38,523 nt of DNA from Candidatus Thermoplasmatota archaeon. Its GTDB lineage: Archaea > Thermoplasmatota > SW-10-69-26 > JACQPN01 > JAJPHT01. Below, one piece after another: positions 23,344-31,337 of this stretch. Made by a program: the position numbers and the translations under genes. Location: NCBI GenBank assembly GCA_035540375.1, contig DATLGO010000106.1:1-38523 (forward strand). Reading direction: 5' to 3'. The stretch's first letter is position 1; each line of letters begins with the position of its first letter. The notes beneath the pieces were generated by a model. The model saw only the letters and a program-made list of their open reading frames with translations, did not search any database and was not told the origin of the DNA.

Positions 23344-23857
23344 TGTCCACGGCTTCGGCGAGGTCCGCGGCGCGGGCGTAGGGCCTTTCCTTCCGCGACG
23401 TCCACCGCGCCTTCAGGGTGGGGTTCGCGAGGATGGCGCGCGCGCCGAAGCGCTGCGCGGCCTGCACGTCGCGCGTCTGGTCGCCGACCATCCAGCACTT
23501 CTCGGGGTCGAGGCCGAATTCCGCGGCCCCCGCGAAAAGCATGCCCGCGTTCGGCTTGCGGCAGGGCGATGCGCTCCGCGCGCCGGTGCAATGGTACACG
23601 CGGTCGATGCGTCCGCCCGCATCCTCGACGGCCGCGATCATGCGGCGGTGGATGTCGTCGAGCGTGTCGGGGGCAAGCCACCCGAGGTCGATCCATGGCT
23701 GGTTCGTCGCGACGAGGATGCGGTAATCCGTCTTCGCGAGCCGGACGAGGGCGTCGAGCGCGCGCGGCGGAAACGCGAACGAGGACCAGGTCCGCAGGAA
23801 GGGGTAGCGACGGTCGTTGATGATCCCGTCGCGATCGAGGAAGACGGCCCGGGCCAC
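23321..23857 (-). CDS. HAD-superfamily phosphatase (HisB-N/GmhB-like)
   Basis: A 178-residue HAD subclass III phosphatase. Motif I is F-L-D-R-D-G-I-I-N (nucleophile Asp8, acid/base Asp10), motif II is A-T-N-Q-P, and motif IV is V-G-D-Q-T-R-D. A C-x-K-P-N segment and an H-C-T-G near residue 100 resemble the zinc loop of GmhB-type sugar bisphosphatases and histidinol phosphatases, though the Cys/His set here looks incomplete. The exact substrate is unknown. The GTG at 23857 is the first usable start and lies 27 nt after a TATA-like box (23878-23888) that overlaps the end of the upstream lipoprotein gene. Confidence 0.85.
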   Translation of the reverse strand: MARAVFLDRDGIINDRRYPFLRTWSSFAFPPRALDALVRLAKTDYRILVATNQPWIDLGWLAPDTLDDIHRRMIAAVEDAGGRIDRVYHCTGARSASPCRKPNAGMLFAGAAEFGLDPEKCWMVGDQTRDVQAAQRFGARAILANPTLKARWTSRKERPYARAADLAEAVDIILAAEG

Positions 23858-23877
23858 GCCGCGGGATGCGCGGCCCG

Positions 23878-23888
23878 GTTCAAAAAGG
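23878..23888 (-). promoter_or_regulatory. TATA-like box for the HAD gene
   Basis: CCTTTTTGAAC on the minus strand, centred 27 nt before the GTG at 23857 and ending just after the lipoprotein stop at 23890. Confidence 0.4.
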
Positions 23889-23889
23889 C

Positions 23890-25320
23890 TCAGTGGTGGT
23901 GCCCGCCGCCGCCGTGGTCGTCGTGACCGCCCATCGCGGCCGCGATGTCGGCCGTCGTGGGCACGAGGTCGTAGACCACCGTCAGCTCGAGCGTGTAGCT
24001 CAGGAGGACGCCCTGCTGGCCGACGACCTCGAGTCGGTACGTCTCGCCGTCGACCGGGATCGCGGAGAGGATCTGCAGCGACTTGTCGGCGGTCGCCTCC
24101 GCGACGGCCGTCGCGTTGCCCTGCTTGTAGAGCTTGAGGTGCGCGAGCGCGGGGAGGCCCTCGACGACGCTCTTCACCGTCAGGTTCGCGAAGAGGAGGC
24201 CGTCGCGCGCGAGCGAGAAGGCGTGCTTCATGGGCGCCTGCTCCGCAGGCGTCCCGTCGAGATCCTTCGCGGCGATCGTGATGTTGCCCGCGTACAGGCG
24301 CGCGAAGGTCGGATCGGGCTTGCCGCCGACGAGCACGAACGCGCTCGCGGAGGACGCCGCGAGCTTCGGGTCCTTGACCGTCAGGCGGATCTCGAAGTAG
24401 CCCTCGGTGTCGAACGGGATGGTGACGACGGGCGCGTTCGCGCCGACGGCGGCGAGCGCGGGCGTGAACGTGCTCTGCGTGGCCGTGTGCCACAGCTCCT
24501 TCGTCGGCTCCTCGTTCTTCCAGACGACCGTGGTGCCGGGCTTGACGACGATCTCGGCCGGGTGGAAGGCCATGTCCTTCATGACGACCGTGACCTTGCC
24601 CGAGGCGGCCGTAGCGTCCGTCGAGGACACGATGACCTTGCCGAGCATGTTGGGGTGGGGGTGGCAGTGGTACTCGTACACGCCCTCCTCCGTGAACTTC
24701 TGCGAGCCGCTCTTGCCCGGGTCGATGCGATCCGTGTTGAACCCGCCGGCCGCGTGCGCGTGCGCGCCGCCGTCGCCGTGGCCCGCGTGCTCGCCCGCGT
24801 CTTCCGCGGGGGGCTTCGCGGCGCCAAGGCCCCAGGCGTACGTGAGGGGCTCGCCGTCGGGATCGGAGGAGGCCGAAGCGTCGAAGGTGATGGACTCCCC
24901 GGGGTTGACCCAGAGGGGGGCGGTGGCGAGGGCCGCGGTGGGCACGGCGTTGCGGCCCGATCCGACGACGACGTTCTTCGTCGCCGTCGCGGTGGCGCCG
25001 TCGGCCGTGATGACGAGGCGCGCGACGTACGTGCCGTCGTAGGCGTAGCTGTGCGTCGCCTTGGAACCCGTCGCGGTCTTGCCGTCGCCGAACGACCACG
25101 TATAGGCGACCGACTTGGCGCCCGCGAGCTCCGACGGCGCGGCGTCGAAGGTGAAGACCGTGCCCTTGTCGCCCTTCGCGGGCGTCATCGTGAAGGCGGC
25201 GACGAGGCCGCCGTCCGTCGAGGACTTCTTGAGGGCGTCGGCCTCGGAACCGGGCTGACCGACGCAGCCGGCGAGCGCGGCGCCGACGAACAGGAGGGCT
25301 GCGAGGATGGCGTGCTTCAT
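23890..25320 (-). CDS. exported lipoprotein with PKD domains and a swapped-order cupredoxin
   Basis: A 476-residue surface protein with lipobox L-A-G-C (Cys19). A PKD domain spans about 38-120 (T-W-S-F-G-D-G, S-Y-A-Y-D-G-T-Y). A second PKD-like region starts near 127 (F-D-A-S-A-S-S-D-P-D-G, L-T-Y-A-W) but is broken by a long insert before its closing strands (F-D-T-E-G-Y-F-E-I). The insert begins with a His-rich loop, then Y-E-Y-H-C-H-P-H-P-N-M: the cupredoxin C-terminal half with Cys219, His222, Met225. After it comes the N-terminal half (M-A-F-H-P-A-E-I-V-V-K-P-G-T-T-V-V-W-K-N) with the other His ligand, His278. A C-terminal beta domain (~345-460) ends in a His/Asp/Gly tail. Likely binds copper at the cell surface. 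ATG 25320 follows a TATA-like patch (~25355). Confidence 0.85.
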   Translation of the reverse strand: MKHAILAALLFVGAALAGCVGQPGSEADALKKSSTDGGLVAAFTMTPAKGDKGTVFTFDAAPSELAGAKSVAYTWSFGDGKTATGSKATHSYAYDGTYVARLVITADGATATATKNVVVGSGRNAVPTAALATAPLWVNPGESITFDASASSDPDGEPLTYAWGLGAAKPPAEDAGEHAGHGDGGAHAHAAGGFNTDRIDPGKSGSQKFTEEGVYEYHCHPHPNMLGKVIVSSTDATAASGKVTVVMKDMAFHPAEIVVKPGTTVVWKNEEPTKELWHTATQSTFTPALAAVGANAPVVTIPFDTEGYFEIRLTVKDPKLAASSASAFVLVGGKPDPTFARLYAGNITIAAKDLDGTPAEQAPMKHAFSLARDGLLFANLTVKSVVEGLPALAHLKLYKQGNATAVAEATADKSLQILSAIPVDGETYRLEVVGQQGVLLSYTLELTVVYDLVPTTADIAAAMGGHDDHGGGGHHH

Positions 25321-25445
25321 GATAGGCCCAGCTTTCGAGCACCCTTTGGCGCCCTTTATCCTTTGTGGTGAAACCGTTCCCCGGGAGTCACGGTTTCTCC
25401 GGGAAAACAGGCTTTCCGTGGATCGTCCACGGGGGAGGCAATGGC

Positions 25446-25454
25446 CTTATACCG
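25446..25454 (+). promoter_or_regulatory. TATA-like box for the AN1-rhomboid gene
   Basis: CTTATACCG centred 31 nt before the ATG at 25481. Upstream, 25372-25393 partly resembles the dispersed repeat core. Confidence 0.45.
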
Positions 25455-25480
25455 AGGCCCGCCTACTCGTCGCCGTTCCG

Positions 25481-26380
25481 ATGCCTGCGCAGTGCGAGAC
25501 CTGCCGACGCGACGAATACATGCCGTTCGTCTGCAAGTTCTGCAAGGGTCGCTTCTGCGCCGAGCACCGTCTCCCGGAGAACCACGCCTGCCGCGGCCTC
25601 GACGACTACCGCGAGAAGGTCCGCGCGGAGGGGCGCTTCCTCTCCGCCGACCCGGGAAGCGAGGTGTTGAAGCCGCAGGTCCGGCCGAGCGCGGAGATCT
25701 CGGCGCGCCTCGCCGAGCTGCGGCAGAAGCTCGACGGGCACGCCGCGCACGCGATGCTCGCGATCATGGGCGGCGTGTTCGTCCTCCAGATCCTCGCCGG
25801 CATCGCGGGCCTCGACGGGCTCATGGGCTTCGCGTTCCTCCTCGGTCAGGACTTCCTCTTTCGCCCGTGGACGCTCGTGACGAGCATCTACGCGCACAGC
25901 GGATTCTACCACCTCTTCGGCAACGCGATCGTGCTCTTCTTCTTCGGCCCGGCCCTCGAGGGCCTCATCGGGTCGAAGCGGTTCACGTGGCTCTTCCTCG
26001 GGACGGGCGTCCTCGGCGGCCTCGCGGAGATCCTCTTCATCATGGGGCTCCAGACGCAGGGCCTCATCGCCCCCGGCGGCGTCGCCGTCCTCGGCGCCTC
26101 GGGCGCGATCATGGGGGTCCTCGGCACGCTCACGATCCTCGCCCCGCGCCTGAGCGTCCTCGTGTTCTTCGTGATCCCCGCGCCGCTCTGGGCGATCACG
26201 ACGGTCTACGCATTCCTCGACGTGATCGGCATCTTCTCGCCGGGCCGCGGCGTCGCGAACCTCGCGCACCTCGCGGGCCTCGCGGCCGGCATGCTGTACG
26301 CGAAGTACCTGCACAGCCAGGGGCTGCGCGCCTACGTCCAGCGCCCGCAAGGAGCGTCGTCGTGGCGCCGGTACTTCTGA
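25481..26380 (+). CDS. rhomboid protease with N-terminal AN1 zinc finger
   Basis: A 299-residue intramembrane serine protease. Residues 5-37 form a textbook AN1 zinc finger (C-x2-C-x9-C-x2-C-x4-C-x2-H-x5-H-x-C) on the cytoplasmic side. Six or more membrane helices follow with H-L-F-G-N (His144, Asn148), the catalytic Ser207 in G-A-S-G and the catalytic His263 in L-A-H-L-A-G. This AN1-rhomboid layout is known in archaea. AN1 fingers bind ubiquitin-like or protein partners in eukaryotes; the role here is open. The ATG at 25481 is chosen since the zinc finger starts directly after it and the TATA-like box is 31 nt before. It is flanked by copper-related genes but on the opposite strand. Confidence 0.93.
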   Translation: MPAQCETCRRDEYMPFVCKFCKGRFCAEHRLPENHACRGLDDYREKVRAEGRFLSADPGSEVLKPQVRPSAEISARLAELRQKLDGHAAHAMLAIMGGVFVLQILAGIAGLDGLMGFAFLLGQDFLFRPWTLVTSIYAHSGFYHLFGNAIVLFFFGPALEGLIGSKRFTWLFLGTGVLGGLAEILFIMGLQTQGLIAPGGVAVLGASGAIMGVLGTLTILAPRLSVLVFFVIPAPLWAITTVYAFLDVIGIFSPGRGVANLAHLAGLAAGMLYAKYLHSQGLRAYVQRPQGASSWRRYF

Positions 26381-28018
26381 TCACTCCGAGACCTGGATGC
26401 GCCAGAACAGCGTGACGTCCGGTCGCCCTTCGAGCTCAAGGTAGAGCCCGACGTCCCACGCGCCGGGCGTCGAGAGATGGGCGCCGTGGGCGACCCACGT
26501 TCCCGGGGATCCTCCGCCCGCCGCGGGCGCCACGCCCCGCCCGAGATCCCGCTCGGCGAAGATGAATTCGAACTCGGCCGACAGGACGCCCGCGGGCGGC
26601 TCGCCCGTCGCGAGGTCCACGACGCGCGCCGAGACGCGGTTCACGCCCGCGGCGGCCGGGACGACGACGAGCGTTCCCTCGAAGCCGCCCGCCGTCGTGG
26701 TCGAGGTCGCCGACCCGGGCGCGCCGTAGCCCGGCGGCGGGAGCGCGCCGAGCACGGCCGCGAGAACGACCACCACCATGCCGAGGGAGAGCTCGAGACG
26801 CACCGAGCGCGCGAGCTTCCAGATGACGGACTCCTCGCCGCGACGGATGCGGGGCTCGAGCACGTACCGGTTGTAGGCGCCGAGCGCGAGGAGCGGCAGG
26901 ACGAGCGCGGCCTTGATGGCGACGAGCCGGCCCCATCCGCTCTCGACGTAACCCTCGAGGTTCGGAACGTGGACGTACGAGGAGAGGCCGCCCGCGATGA
27001 CGAGCACGGGCACCGCGACGAAGGCGATCGCGGAGAAGCGCGGCACGAGCGCGCGCGACCACGCGACGCCGCCCTGTCGCGCGAGGAGGGCGCCGAGCGC
27101 CGCGAGGCCGCCGAGCCATATGCTCGCCGCGGTGAAGTGGATCCAGTCGAGGCCGACCCCGAGCCAGCGCGGCGAGACGCCGGCGGCGTGCGACGAGAGC
27201 GACGCCGCGATGAGCGAAACGACCCCCGCGACGAGCGCGATGCGCCAGGCGAACGGCCTGACGTCGCCCGTGCGACCGCGGCCCGCGAGAAGCGCGCCGA
27301 AGGCGACGACGGCAAGAAGCGCGCGCACCGCGAAGAGGTTTCCCTCCCGCGTGAGCGCGGTCGCGACGATCGCCTCGGGGCCGAGGGCGGTGAACGCGAC
27401 GTCGTGGAGCCGCGCGGCGACGGCGAGGAACTGCGCGAGGACGCCCGCGAACGCGACCACGAGGCCGACGATGGCCACGCGGGGGAGGACCCATCCGCCC
27501 GCGCCGGCATGCTCGCCGCGCGCCACGAACAGCGCGAAGAACGGAACGCCGACCGCGAGCGCGGCGCCGATGAACGAGGCGGCCTTGCCCGCAAGCTCGG
27601 GGATCTCGGGCACCGCGACCTCGCTTGCGCCGGCCCCGCCGACGGGGACCGTGCCGTTGCCGACGGCGAACCCGAAGATGCCGCGCGTCGTGTGGCCGTC
27701 GACGGTGCTCACGACCTTCCAGGTGACGGTGTAGCCTCCGTCGGGGAGTGCCGCCTCGAGGGGCATGACGAGCGTGCGCGGATCGTCCGCGACGCGGGGC
27801 GGGCCGCTCACGATCCGGCCGCGGGCGTCCGCGACGGCCGCCTTCGCGAAGGCGGGCTCGAGCGGCTCTGTGAAACGGAGGTGGATCTCGCGCGGCGCCT
27901 CCGGCGCGGCGGAGTTCGCGGGCGGGTCGCTCGCAAGGAGGTTCGCGTGCCCGGCCGCCGCGGGCACGAGCGCGAGGAGCGCGACGAAGGCGAGGACGGG
28001 CGCGACGCGCATCGTCAC
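26381..28018 (-). CDS. CopC-CopD-YtkA membrane protein (copper handling), paralogue 1
   Basis: A 545-residue protein. The signal peptide ends in V-P-A-A-A-G before His24 (H-A-N-L-L-A-S), so cleavage would give an N-terminal His, a CopC copper ligand. The CopC domain (about 24-125) contains the second hallmark V-D-G-H-T-T-R-G. Eight or so membrane helices (about 150-430) form the CopD part, and a periplasm-like YtkA/FixH-type beta domain closes the protein. The order resembles Bacillus YcnJ, a copper importer, so copper transfer across the membrane is the expected role. The start is GTG 28018 overlapping the previous stop (GTGA), or ATG 28012. It is the last gene of a three-gene operon with the two small exported proteins upstream. 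Confidence 0.88.
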   Translation of the reverse strand: MTMRVAPVLAFVALLALVPAAAGHANLLASDPPANSAAPEAPREIHLRFTEPLEPAFAKAAVADARGRIVSGPPRVADDPRTLVMPLEAALPDGGYTVTWKVVSTVDGHTTRGIFGFAVGNGTVPVGGAGASEVAVPEIPELAGKAASFIGAALAVGVPFFALFVARGEHAGAGGWVLPRVAIVGLVVAFAGVLAQFLAVAARLHDVAFTALGPEAIVATALTREGNLFAVRALLAVVAFGALLAGRGRTGDVRPFAWRIALVAGVVSLIAASLSSHAAGVSPRWLGVGLDWIHFTAASIWLGGLAALGALLARQGGVAWSRALVPRFSAIAFVAVPVLVIAGGLSSYVHVPNLEGYVESGWGRLVAIKAALVLPLLALGAYNRYVLEPRIRRGEESVIWKLARSVRLELSLGMVVVVLAAVLGALPPPGYGAPGSATSTTTAGGFEGTLVVVPAAAGVNRVSARVVDLATGEPPAGVLSAEFEFIFAERDLGRGVAPAAGGGSPGTWVAHGAHLSTPGAWDVGLYLELEGRPDVTLFWRIQVSE

Positions 28019-28497
28019 CTCCGGCGCGCGACGACGAGCGCGGCTCCGACGAGAGCAAGCACGACGAGGATGGCTTCGAGGGGAAGGTTCGCCGGGAGGC
28101 CCGTCCCTTCGGAGCGCGCGGGAAGCGGGTCGTGCGCGCGCTCGGGGAGCGCGACGCTCGCGGTCACGCTGCGGCCCGAGACGGCCCCGTCGAGGAGCAC
28201 CACGTAGTGGCCGCTGTGGGGCGGCGCGAACATGGCCTCGAACCTGCCGGGCGAGGACTCGGCGAAGGTCAGGTTTGCGACGAGCGCCCCCTTATAGAGG
28301 ACGCTCCCGGCAAGCGCGCTCGCGTTCGCGGCGTCGTAGCCCGCGCGCACGACGACCTCGATGCCGTTCGGGGCGCGCGCGACGGGCGGCTCCTGCGACC
28401 AGCCCACGTTCAGCGCGAGGTCGGAGGCCGAAACCGTCGCATGGCCCGCCGCCGCGGGGACGAGCATGACGAGCGCGAGGACAACGGCGATGCGCAT
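28015..28497 (-). CDS. small exported protein with N-terminal His after the signal peptide
   Basis: A 160-residue secreted, membrane-anchored protein. The signal peptide ends V-P-A-A-A-G before H-A-T-V-S-A-S, nearly the same junction as the downstream CopC-CopD protein, so a mature N-terminal His is predicted. A beta-rich domain of about 100 residues follows, resembling YtkA/FixH-type carriers (G-R-F-E-A-M-F, H-S-G-H-Y-V-V-L-L), then a C-terminal helix (A-I-L-V-V-L-A-L-V-G-A-A-L-V-V) ending A-R-R-R. It may deliver copper to the CopC-CopD partner. ATG 28497 starts one base past the preceding stop; an in-frame ATG at 28542 would lie inside the upstream gene. Confidence 0.75.
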   Translation of the reverse strand: MRIAVVLALVMLVPAAAGHATVSASDLALNVGWSQEPPVARAPNGIEVVVRAGYDAANASALAGSVLYKGALVANLTFAESSPGRFEAMFAPPHSGHYVVLLDGAVSGRSVTASVALPERAHDPLPARSEGTGLPANLPLEAILVVLALVGAALVVARRR

Positions 28498-28498
28498 G

Positions 28499-28960
28499 TC
28501 ATCGCTCCCGGCCGCGCGCGAGGGCGATGGCCGCGAAGGCAAGGAGCGCCCACGCGACGCCGCCCGCGGGCGTCCGCGCCGGCTCGGGTTCGCCCGCGAC
28601 GACGAGCTCGCCGCGCATCCCGGCCTCGCGTTCGCCGGCCTTGGTCGAACGGTATTCGAACGTGCCCGCCTTGTCGGCGACGAAGGTCAGGGTCGCGGTC
28701 TGGCCGGGGGCGAGGTCGCCCGTCGAGTGGCCGAGCCCCTCGATCGCGAAATCGTGGGTGCGCTTGTTCGTCTCGACGTTCGCCACGACGAGCGTCACCT
28801 CCGACCCGCGCTCGACCTCGATGGACTCGGGCGCGATGTGGAGGGCGTTCGGGAACTCGTGGAGGTAGACGAAGACCTTCCTCGGCTCCGCGGCCTCGGC
28901 GGCGGGCGTCGCGAGGAGCGCCGCGAGGACGAGCGTCGCGAGGATCGCGCGGAAGGTCAT
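28499..28960 (-). CDS. exported cupredoxin-like protein lacking the copper Cys
   Basis: A 153-residue secreted protein. After the signal peptide, a plastocyanin-like beta domain has I-A-P-E-S-I-E-V-E-R-G-S-E-V-T-L and T-H-D-F-A-I (candidate His ligand). In the C-terminal loop the expected Y-x-C-x2-H-x2-M is replaced by F-E-Y-R-S-T-K-A-G-E-R-E-A-G-M-R-G: the Cys and His are gone and only a Met remains, so a type-1 copper site is unlikely. A C-terminal helix ends R-G-R-E-R. It heads the operon of the first CopC-CopD gene. The ATG at 28960 is favoured over 28987 because the TATA-like box (28983-28992) overlaps the latter and lies 29 nt before the former. Confidence 0.75.
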   Translation of the reverse strand: MTFRAILATLVLAALLATPAAEAAEPRKVFVYLHEFPNALHIAPESIEVERGSEVTLVVANVETNKRTHDFAIEGLGHSTGDLAPGQTATLTFVADKAGTFEYRSTKAGEREAGMRGELVVAGEPEPARTPAGGVAWALLAFAAIALARGRER

Positions 28961-28982
28961 GCGCGCGCCATGATCCGCGTTC

Positions 28983-28996
28983 GACATAACTGTTGC
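28983..28996 (-). promoter_or_regulatory. promoter with shared GCAACAGTTAT element, first copper operon
   Basis: GGCAACAGTTATGTC on the minus strand. Its AGTTATG forms a TATA-like box 29 nt before the ATG at 28960. Nearly the same element (GCAACAGTTTAT) precedes the exported-protein gene at 32251-32778. Confidence 0.4.
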
Positions 28997-30664
28997 CTAC
29001 CCGCTCGCGACGACCGGGACCTCGAAAACGAGCTTCCGGTACTCATCGGGCCTCTGCATGAGCACCCACACGCGCCATGTTCCGGGCTCCGTGAAGAAGG
29101 CGTCCTCGGCCACCCATTGGTCGAAGCCGACGCGCTCGGGCGTGAGGAGCGACTCGGGCTCGCGCTCGCCCGGGCCCGCCACCTTGAGCGCCACCTCGGT
29201 CCCTTCGGGAAGCGCCCCGCCTTCGAGCGGGTGGAGCGCGACGGTGATGCGTTGAAGACCCGCCGTGGGCGGATCGGGACGGATCGAAAGGGTCACGTGG
29301 GTCGTATCGGTGGTCGCGTCGCGCTGCCAGGCCGTCGGCCCCTGGGAGCCCGCGAGAACGTCCTGGTCGGGTGGCGGCGACGAGGCGAGGACCCCCGCGG
29401 CGACGAGCGCGAAGGCGAGAAGTCCCGTCTCGACGAGGACGAGGCGGCGCAGGACGCGGGGGCCGCCTTCGCCGCGCGCGAGGCGAGGGCCGATCCAGAG
29501 CCCGTTCGCCGCGCCGAGGAGCGCGAGGACGGCGACGAGCCCGAGCTTCGCGAGGATGGCGAGCCCGTACGTCGTCGACCACAGGTCGGAGATCCGCTGA
29601 ACGTGGAGGAAGGTCGCATAGGCGCCCGTGAGGACCAAAACCGCGACGCTCGGGATGGCGAGCGGCGTGAAGCGTCCGACGAGCCGGCCCGCTTCCCGCG
29701 CGTCGCGGCCGGGAAGCATCGCGACGAGGCCGACGATGCCGCCGAGCCAGAAGGCCGCGACGAGGAGGTGCGCGAGGTCCGCGCCGACGGCCGCGAGGCG
29801 GTTCTCGGAGACGGCGGCCGCGTGGCTTCCGAGCGCCGTCGCGACGAGCGCCGCGAGCGCGGCGGCCCCGCCCGCGACGGCGACGGAGCGCGGCGCGTCG
29901 CGGCGCCACGCGGCGTAGGCGAGCAGGGGCGCGGCGACGAGCGCGGCGCCCGCGCGCGCCGCAAGGAAGCCGCCGGCCTCCGTCTGGATGGCCGCCGCGA
30001 CGGTCATCTCGAGTCGCGCCGCGAAGGCGAGGAGCACGGTCGCGCCGCCCGCGACCGCAAGCAGCGCTCCCGCGGCGGCGGGCGCGAGGACGCGGCGCGG
30101 CCAGCGGGGTTCCCGCAGGACGGCGAGCGCGAAGAGGGGTAGGCCGAAAGCGAGGAACGCGCCCGCGTAGAAGACGCCCCGCGCGGCGCCCTCGCCGAGG
30201 ACCGCTCCGCCCTCATGCGAGCTGTGGTCGTGCGAGACGGGGTCGGCGGTGTAGCGCAGCGTGGCGTTCCCGACGCTGAACACGAACGACCCCTTCGCGG
30301 TGTGCGTATCGACGCTGAGCGTGCGCCACTCGACGACGTAGATGCCGTCGGTGAGCGGCTTCACGGGCACGCGGATGACGTTCGCTGCCGCGTCGTCGAA
30401 CTGGATGGGGCCTGCTTTCATCGCCTCGCGCGCGAGGGAGTGGACTTCCGCGTCCGTGTAGCGGCGCTCCACGTTTTCCGTGAAGCGGATTTCGACCACG
30501 TTCGTGCCGAGGTCGCCGCGGCCGTTCGGGGCCGGCGAGGCGGATTGGAGGACGGCGTGCGCTTCCGCCACGGGGGACAGCGTCAACGCTGCAAGAAGGA
30601 GCAATGGAAGGAGGAGCCGGCGGCGCGCGGCCGCCGGCGGGTCGGGCCGGCGCGTGGCGCTCAC
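28997..30664 (-). CDS. CopC-CopD-YtkA membrane protein (copper handling), paralogue 2
   Basis: A 555-residue protein with the same architecture as the 26381-28018 product. The signal peptide ends V-A-E-A before His36 (H-A-V-L-Q-S-A-S-P-A-P-N), a classic CopC mature start, and S-V-D-T-H-T-A-K-G gives the second CopC His region. A His-rich loop (S-H-D-H-S-S-H) links CopC to about eight CopD membrane helices, and a C-terminal YtkA-like beta domain closes the protein. The start is GTG at 30664 overlapping the stop of the upstream gene. Sequence divergence from the other copy is large, so the duplication is old. Copper uptake or transfer is the likely role. Confidence 0.88.
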   Translation of the reverse strand: MSATRRPDPPAAARRRLLLPLLLLAALTLSPVAEAHAVLQSASPAPNGRGDLGTNVVEIRFTENVERRYTDAEVHSLAREAMKAGPIQFDDAAANVIRVPVKPLTDGIYVVEWRTLSVDTHTAKGSFVFSVGNATLRYTADPVSHDHSSHEGGAVLGEGAARGVFYAGAFLAFGLPLFALAVLREPRWPRRVLAPAAAGALLAVAGGATVLLAFAARLEMTVAAAIQTEAGGFLAARAGAALVAAPLLAYAAWRRDAPRSVAVAGGAAALAALVATALGSHAAAVSENRLAAVGADLAHLLVAAFWLGGIVGLVAMLPGRDAREAGRLVGRFTPLAIPSVAVLVLTGAYATFLHVQRISDLWSTTYGLAILAKLGLVAVLALLGAANGLWIGPRLARGEGGPRVLRRLVLVETGLLAFALVAAGVLASSPPPDQDVLAGSQGPTAWQRDATTDTTHVTLSIRPDPPTAGLQRITVALHPLEGGALPEGTEVALKVAGPGEREPESLLTPERVGFDQWVAEDAFFTEPGTWRVWVLMQRPDEYRKLVFEVPVVASG

Positions 30665-31308
30665 CGGCTGCGGCGGGCCGCGAGGACGGCGACGAGGCCG
30701 AGCGCCCCGACGAGGAGCGCGGCGGACAGGCCGGGCGTCGCGGCGCCGCCCTTCTTCTCGACCGTGCTCGTGTCGGGGTCGCCCTTGGTCGCGAGCTTCA
30801 GGGCCTGGATCTCGGACTTGAGGGCCGCGATCTCGGCTTCGAGCGCCGCGGGGCTCTTCGCCTTCACGGGGAACATCGAGCCCTCGAGCTCGTCGACGTC
30901 GTGCGCGGCGGGGATGACCATGTCGACCGCGGAGCCATTGATCGTTCCGACGAGCTTCAGCTTGTAGAGGCCGGGCGCGGTGAGCGTCACGACGTCCGTG
31001 TAGCTCCCGGGCTTGCCGTGCTGACCCTGGAGGTGGAAGCGCCTTTCCTCGTCGCCGAGGATGAGGGTCGCCTCGAAGTTCTTCTCCTGACCCGTGATCG
31101 GCGCGTTCGTCGCGTTGTCGCGCAGGATGAGGTCGAGCCCGTTCTTCGTCCAGGTCGTCGCGGGCTCGTTGAGGAAGCCCCAGATGATCTTGACCTTGCC
31201 ATCGGGCGTCGTGGTGGTCTTGTGCGCCGTGGCGGAGGGGGCCGCCACGAGGGCGAACAAGGTCAACGCGAAGAGAGCGAGCTGGAAGCCACGCATGGGA
31301 ACACCCAT
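30661..31308 (-). CDS. exported YtkA-like protein with coiled coil and C-terminal anchor
   Basis: A 215-residue secreted protein. The signal peptide ends S-A-T-A before H-K-T-T-T-T, again leaving a mature N-terminal His. A beta domain of about 110 residues resembles YtkA-like copper carriers (F-H-L-Q-G-Q-H-G-K-P-G-S-Y; G-L-Y-K-L-K-L-V-G). A short coiled coil follows (A-L-E-A-E-I-A-A-L-K-S-E-I-Q-A-L-K), then T-P-G-L-S and a membrane helix ending A-A-R-R-S-R, which resembles archaeal PGF-CTERM sorting tails. It leads the operon with the second CopC-CopD gene (stop and start overlap). ATG 31308 is used; ATG 31296 is equally possible, with TATA-like patches near 31317 and 31342. Confidence 0.75.
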   Translation of the reverse strand: MGVPMRGFQLALFALTLFALVAAPSATAHKTTTTPDGKVKIIWGFLNEPATTWTKNGLDLILRDNATNAPITGQEKNFEATLILGDEERRFHLQGQHGKPGSYTDVVTLTAPGLYKLKLVGTINGSAVDMVIPAAHDVDELEGSMFPVKAKSPAALEAEIAALKSEIQALKLATKGDPDTSTVEKKGGAATPGLSAALLVGALGLVAVLAARRSR

Positions 31309-31337
31309 TTAACAAACTTCGAATGGTCATCTCCGAC

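Noticed and set aside
23857-25342. HAD phosphatase and PKD lipoprotein as one long fused minus-strand frame
   Set aside because: The upstream part of that frame is out of register with the lipoprotein and has no domain content; the lipoprotein has its own frame, stop and lipobox.
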